A stretch of DNA of 42,148 nt from Chitinophagales bacterium 62-2 (GTDB taxonomy: Bacteria > Bacteroidota > Bacteroidia > Chitinophagales > Chitinophagaceae): assembly GCA_002050375.1 (NCBI GenBank), contig MWYU01000746.1, positions 1 to 42,148 of the forward strand, in the 5' to 3' direction. Positions 40,615-42,148 of the stretch are shown piece after piece. Below the pieces are notes generated by a model. It saw only the letters and a program-made list of their open reading frames with translations, was not told where the DNA came from and did not search any database. Every line of letters starts with the position of its first letter. Positions within the stretch are counted from its first letter, which is position 1. A program made the translations under genes and the position numbers.

Positions 40615-42148
40615 CTAAAACAATCTAATATCCGACACACTTGTACCTGCTTCCACCATAGGGAATACATTGTTTTCTTTACCAACAACCACCTCAAGTA
40701 AATAGGCGCCTTTATGATTGAGCATTTCGCTAAATGCCTGTTTCAAATCTTCTCTTGCTTCAACGCTCTTACCTGCTATGCGGTAAGCTTTTGCCAACTG
40801 CACATAATCCGGACTTTCTATGTCAACAAAAGAATACCTCTTATCGTGAAACAACTGCTGCCACTGCCGCACCATTCCTAAATAATGATTATTAAGGATA
40901 AGCATTTTTACATCAACCTCACTTTGCATGATGGTTCCTAATTCCTGCAATGTCATTTGAAAACCGCCATCGCCTATAATTGCTATAACAGTGCGATCAG
41001 GAGCGCCAAACTTTGCCCCAATGGCTGCAGGCAGCGCAAAGCCCATTGTACCTAAACCACCTGAAGTAATGTTGCTTTTTGATTCATTAAATTTAGCATA
41101 ACGGCATGCCACCATCTGATGCTGTCCAACATCCGTTACTATAACGGCATCCCCGTTTGTTAATTCGTTCATCACTTTAATAACTTCACCCATCGTCATA
41201 ACTTCACCCGCAGGATTCATTTCGGGTTCGATGCAAATCTCAATTTCCTTCTGTTGCAGTTCCCCGAATTTTTGTAACCATTTTGGATGAACTCTTTCCT
41301 GAACAAGTTCGGTAAGCAATGGCAGGGTTTCTTTACAGTCGCCCCAAACAGGAACAGTGGTTTTCACATTCTTATCAATCTCGGCAGGGTCAATATCAAG
41401 ATGAATAACTTTTGCCTGTTTTGCATATTTATCTAAGCGGCCTGTTACCCTATCGTCGAAACGCATACCGATAGCGATCAATACATCGCATTCATTAGTT
41501 AAAACATTAGGGCCATAGTTGCCATGCATACCCAACATACCAACATTTAAAGGATGACCGGTTGGAATGGCGCTTAAACCGAGGATAGTCCACGCTGCAG
41601 GTATGCCGCTCTTTTCGATAAATGTTTGAAATTCTTTTTCAGCCCGACCTAATATTACACCCTGCCCCCAAATTACAAACGGTTTTTCTGCCGCATTTAT
41701 CAATTTTGCAGCTTCTTCAATATACTCTTTGCGAACAATTGGTTTTGGCCTGTAGCTGCGAATAAAATTGCATTTTGTATATCCGGTAAATGAGAACTTT
41801 TGAATTTGTGCATTTTTGGTAATATCAATCAAAACCGGGCCGGGGCGACCACTGCCTGCAATAAAAAAAGCTTTAGCCAAAACACCAGGAATTTCAGTTG
41901 CGTCAGTAACCTGGTAATTCCATTTGGTAACAGGCGTCGTGATATTTATAATATCAGTTTCCTGGAAGGCATCTGTACCAAGCAGGTGAGCAAACACCTG
42001 CCCGGTAATACAAACCAAAGGAGTACTGTCAATTAATGCATCTGCCAGGCCGGTAACAAGGGTGGTAGCGCCCGGGCCGCTTGTTGCAAATACAACACCT
42101 GTTCTTCCGGAAGTGCTTGCATACCCTTGTGCGGCATGTATAGCGCCC
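40615..42148 (-). CDS. ilvB: Acetolactate synthase large subunit, 5' end outside the window
   Basis: A partial coding sequence of at least 511 codons; the start lies beyond the window's right end. The thiamine-diphosphate motif is IGDGGFQMTLQELGTIMQSEVDVKMLILNN (about 115 residues before the stop). The FAD/middle domain begins near KPFVIWGQGVIL and GMLGMHGNYGPNVLTNECD, and the upstream part contains GVVFATSGPGATTLVTGLADALIDSTPLV, all as in AHAS catalytic subunits. It condenses pyruvate with pyruvate or 2-oxobutanoate. It is the first visible gene of ilvB-ilvN-VOC-ilvC-ilvA; ilvD probably precedes it but is not visible. Confidence 0.95.
   Translation of the reverse strand, partial: GAIHAAQGYASTSGRTGVVFATSGPGATTLVTGLADALIDSTPLVCITGQVFAHLLGTDAFQETDIINITTPVTKWNYQVTDATEIPGVLAKAFFIAGSGRPGPVLIDITKNAQIQKFSFTGYTKCNFIRSYRPKPIVRKEYIEEAAKLINAAEKPFVIWGQGVILGRAEKEFQTFIEKSGIPAAWTILGLSAIPTGHPLNVGMLGMHGNYGPNVLTNECDVLIAIGMRFDDRVTGRLDKYAKQAKVIHLDIDPAEIDKNVKTTVPVWGDCKETLPLLTELVQERVHPKWLQKFGELQQKEIEICIEPEMNPAGEVMTMGEVIKVMNELTNGDAVIVTDVGQHQMVACRYAKFNESKSNITSGGLGTMGFALPAAIGAKFGAPDRTVIAIIGDGGFQMTLQELGTIMQSEVDVKMLILNNHYLGMVRQWQQLFHDKRYSFVDIESPDYVQLAKAYRIAGKSVEAREDLKQAFSEMLNHKGAYLLEVVVGKENNVFPMVEAGTSVSDIRLF

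Noticed and set aside
1-42148. Prophage, transposon or other mobile element
   Set aside because: No integrase, transposase, terminal repeat, duplicated tRNA end or shift in gene style was found.

Overview
The window looks like chromosomal core sequence from a member of the Bacteroidota, most probably the family Chitinophagaceae. Evidence for this: promoters of the TTTG-N19-TAnnTTTG type (clearest before rplS), almost no Shine-Dalgarno sequences, TonB-type carboxypeptidase-regulatory and plug domains, a Bacteroidota-type LspA with an insertion, and a Mrp protein with the clade-style replacement of CPxC. The family-level assignment is inference from protein style, not from a search.

Layout. 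Positions 1-8.9 kb hold a beta-helix protein tail, a large TolB-propeller/outer-membrane-barrel protein, two metallo-beta-lactamase-fold hydrolases, a large MG2/plug surface protein and a TIGR01777 epimerase. Positions 9-11.3 kb hold a two-gene ABC exporter and an orphan DUF433 protein. Positions 11.3-19.3 kb are metabolic: glutaryl-CoA dehydrogenase, a secreted YciI-like protein with kynureninase, PyrF, a PaiB-like flavoprotein, Mrp, a small CarboxypepD_reg protein and 3-hydroxybutyryl-CoA dehydrogenase. Positions 19.4-28.4 kb carry rplS, tatA, gatA and a lytic transglycosylase on the plus strand, then spoT-purA-acidic protein-pabB on the minus strand. Positions 28.6-33.4 kb are a proteostasis block: tRNA-Leu(UAG), trigger factor, two adjacent clpP paralogues, clpX and a tiny glycine-tailed protein. 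Positions 33.5-36.9 kb have lspA, metX and a divergent metZ-type sulfhydrylase (methionine synthesis). Positions 36.9 kb to the end are a branched-chain amino-acid operon read on the minus strand: ilvB (cut by the window edge), ilvN, a VOC protein, ilvC and ilvA.

No mobile element, prophage, CRISPR array or obvious defence island was seen, and I do not see a new multi-gene system. The most unusual signals are in the non-coding sequence and in RNA-scale structure. (1) Degenerate 8-nt tandem arrays (consensus GTCATTAR) lie at three separate intercistronic sites, always with the same orientation relative to transcription and two of them starting at the upstream stop codon; a related word-like tract lies at a fourth site. 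(2) Seven-nt-period A/C-rich tracts abut or nearly abut the start codons of two unrelated genes. (3) A perfect 16-bp inverted repeat with a 7-nt loop sits inside the early codons of pabB. (4) A dispersed 12-mer (ATCCTATAAATC) runs directly into the hbd start codon and recurs in the ilvB-ilvN gap. Most proteins are recognisable housekeeping families.
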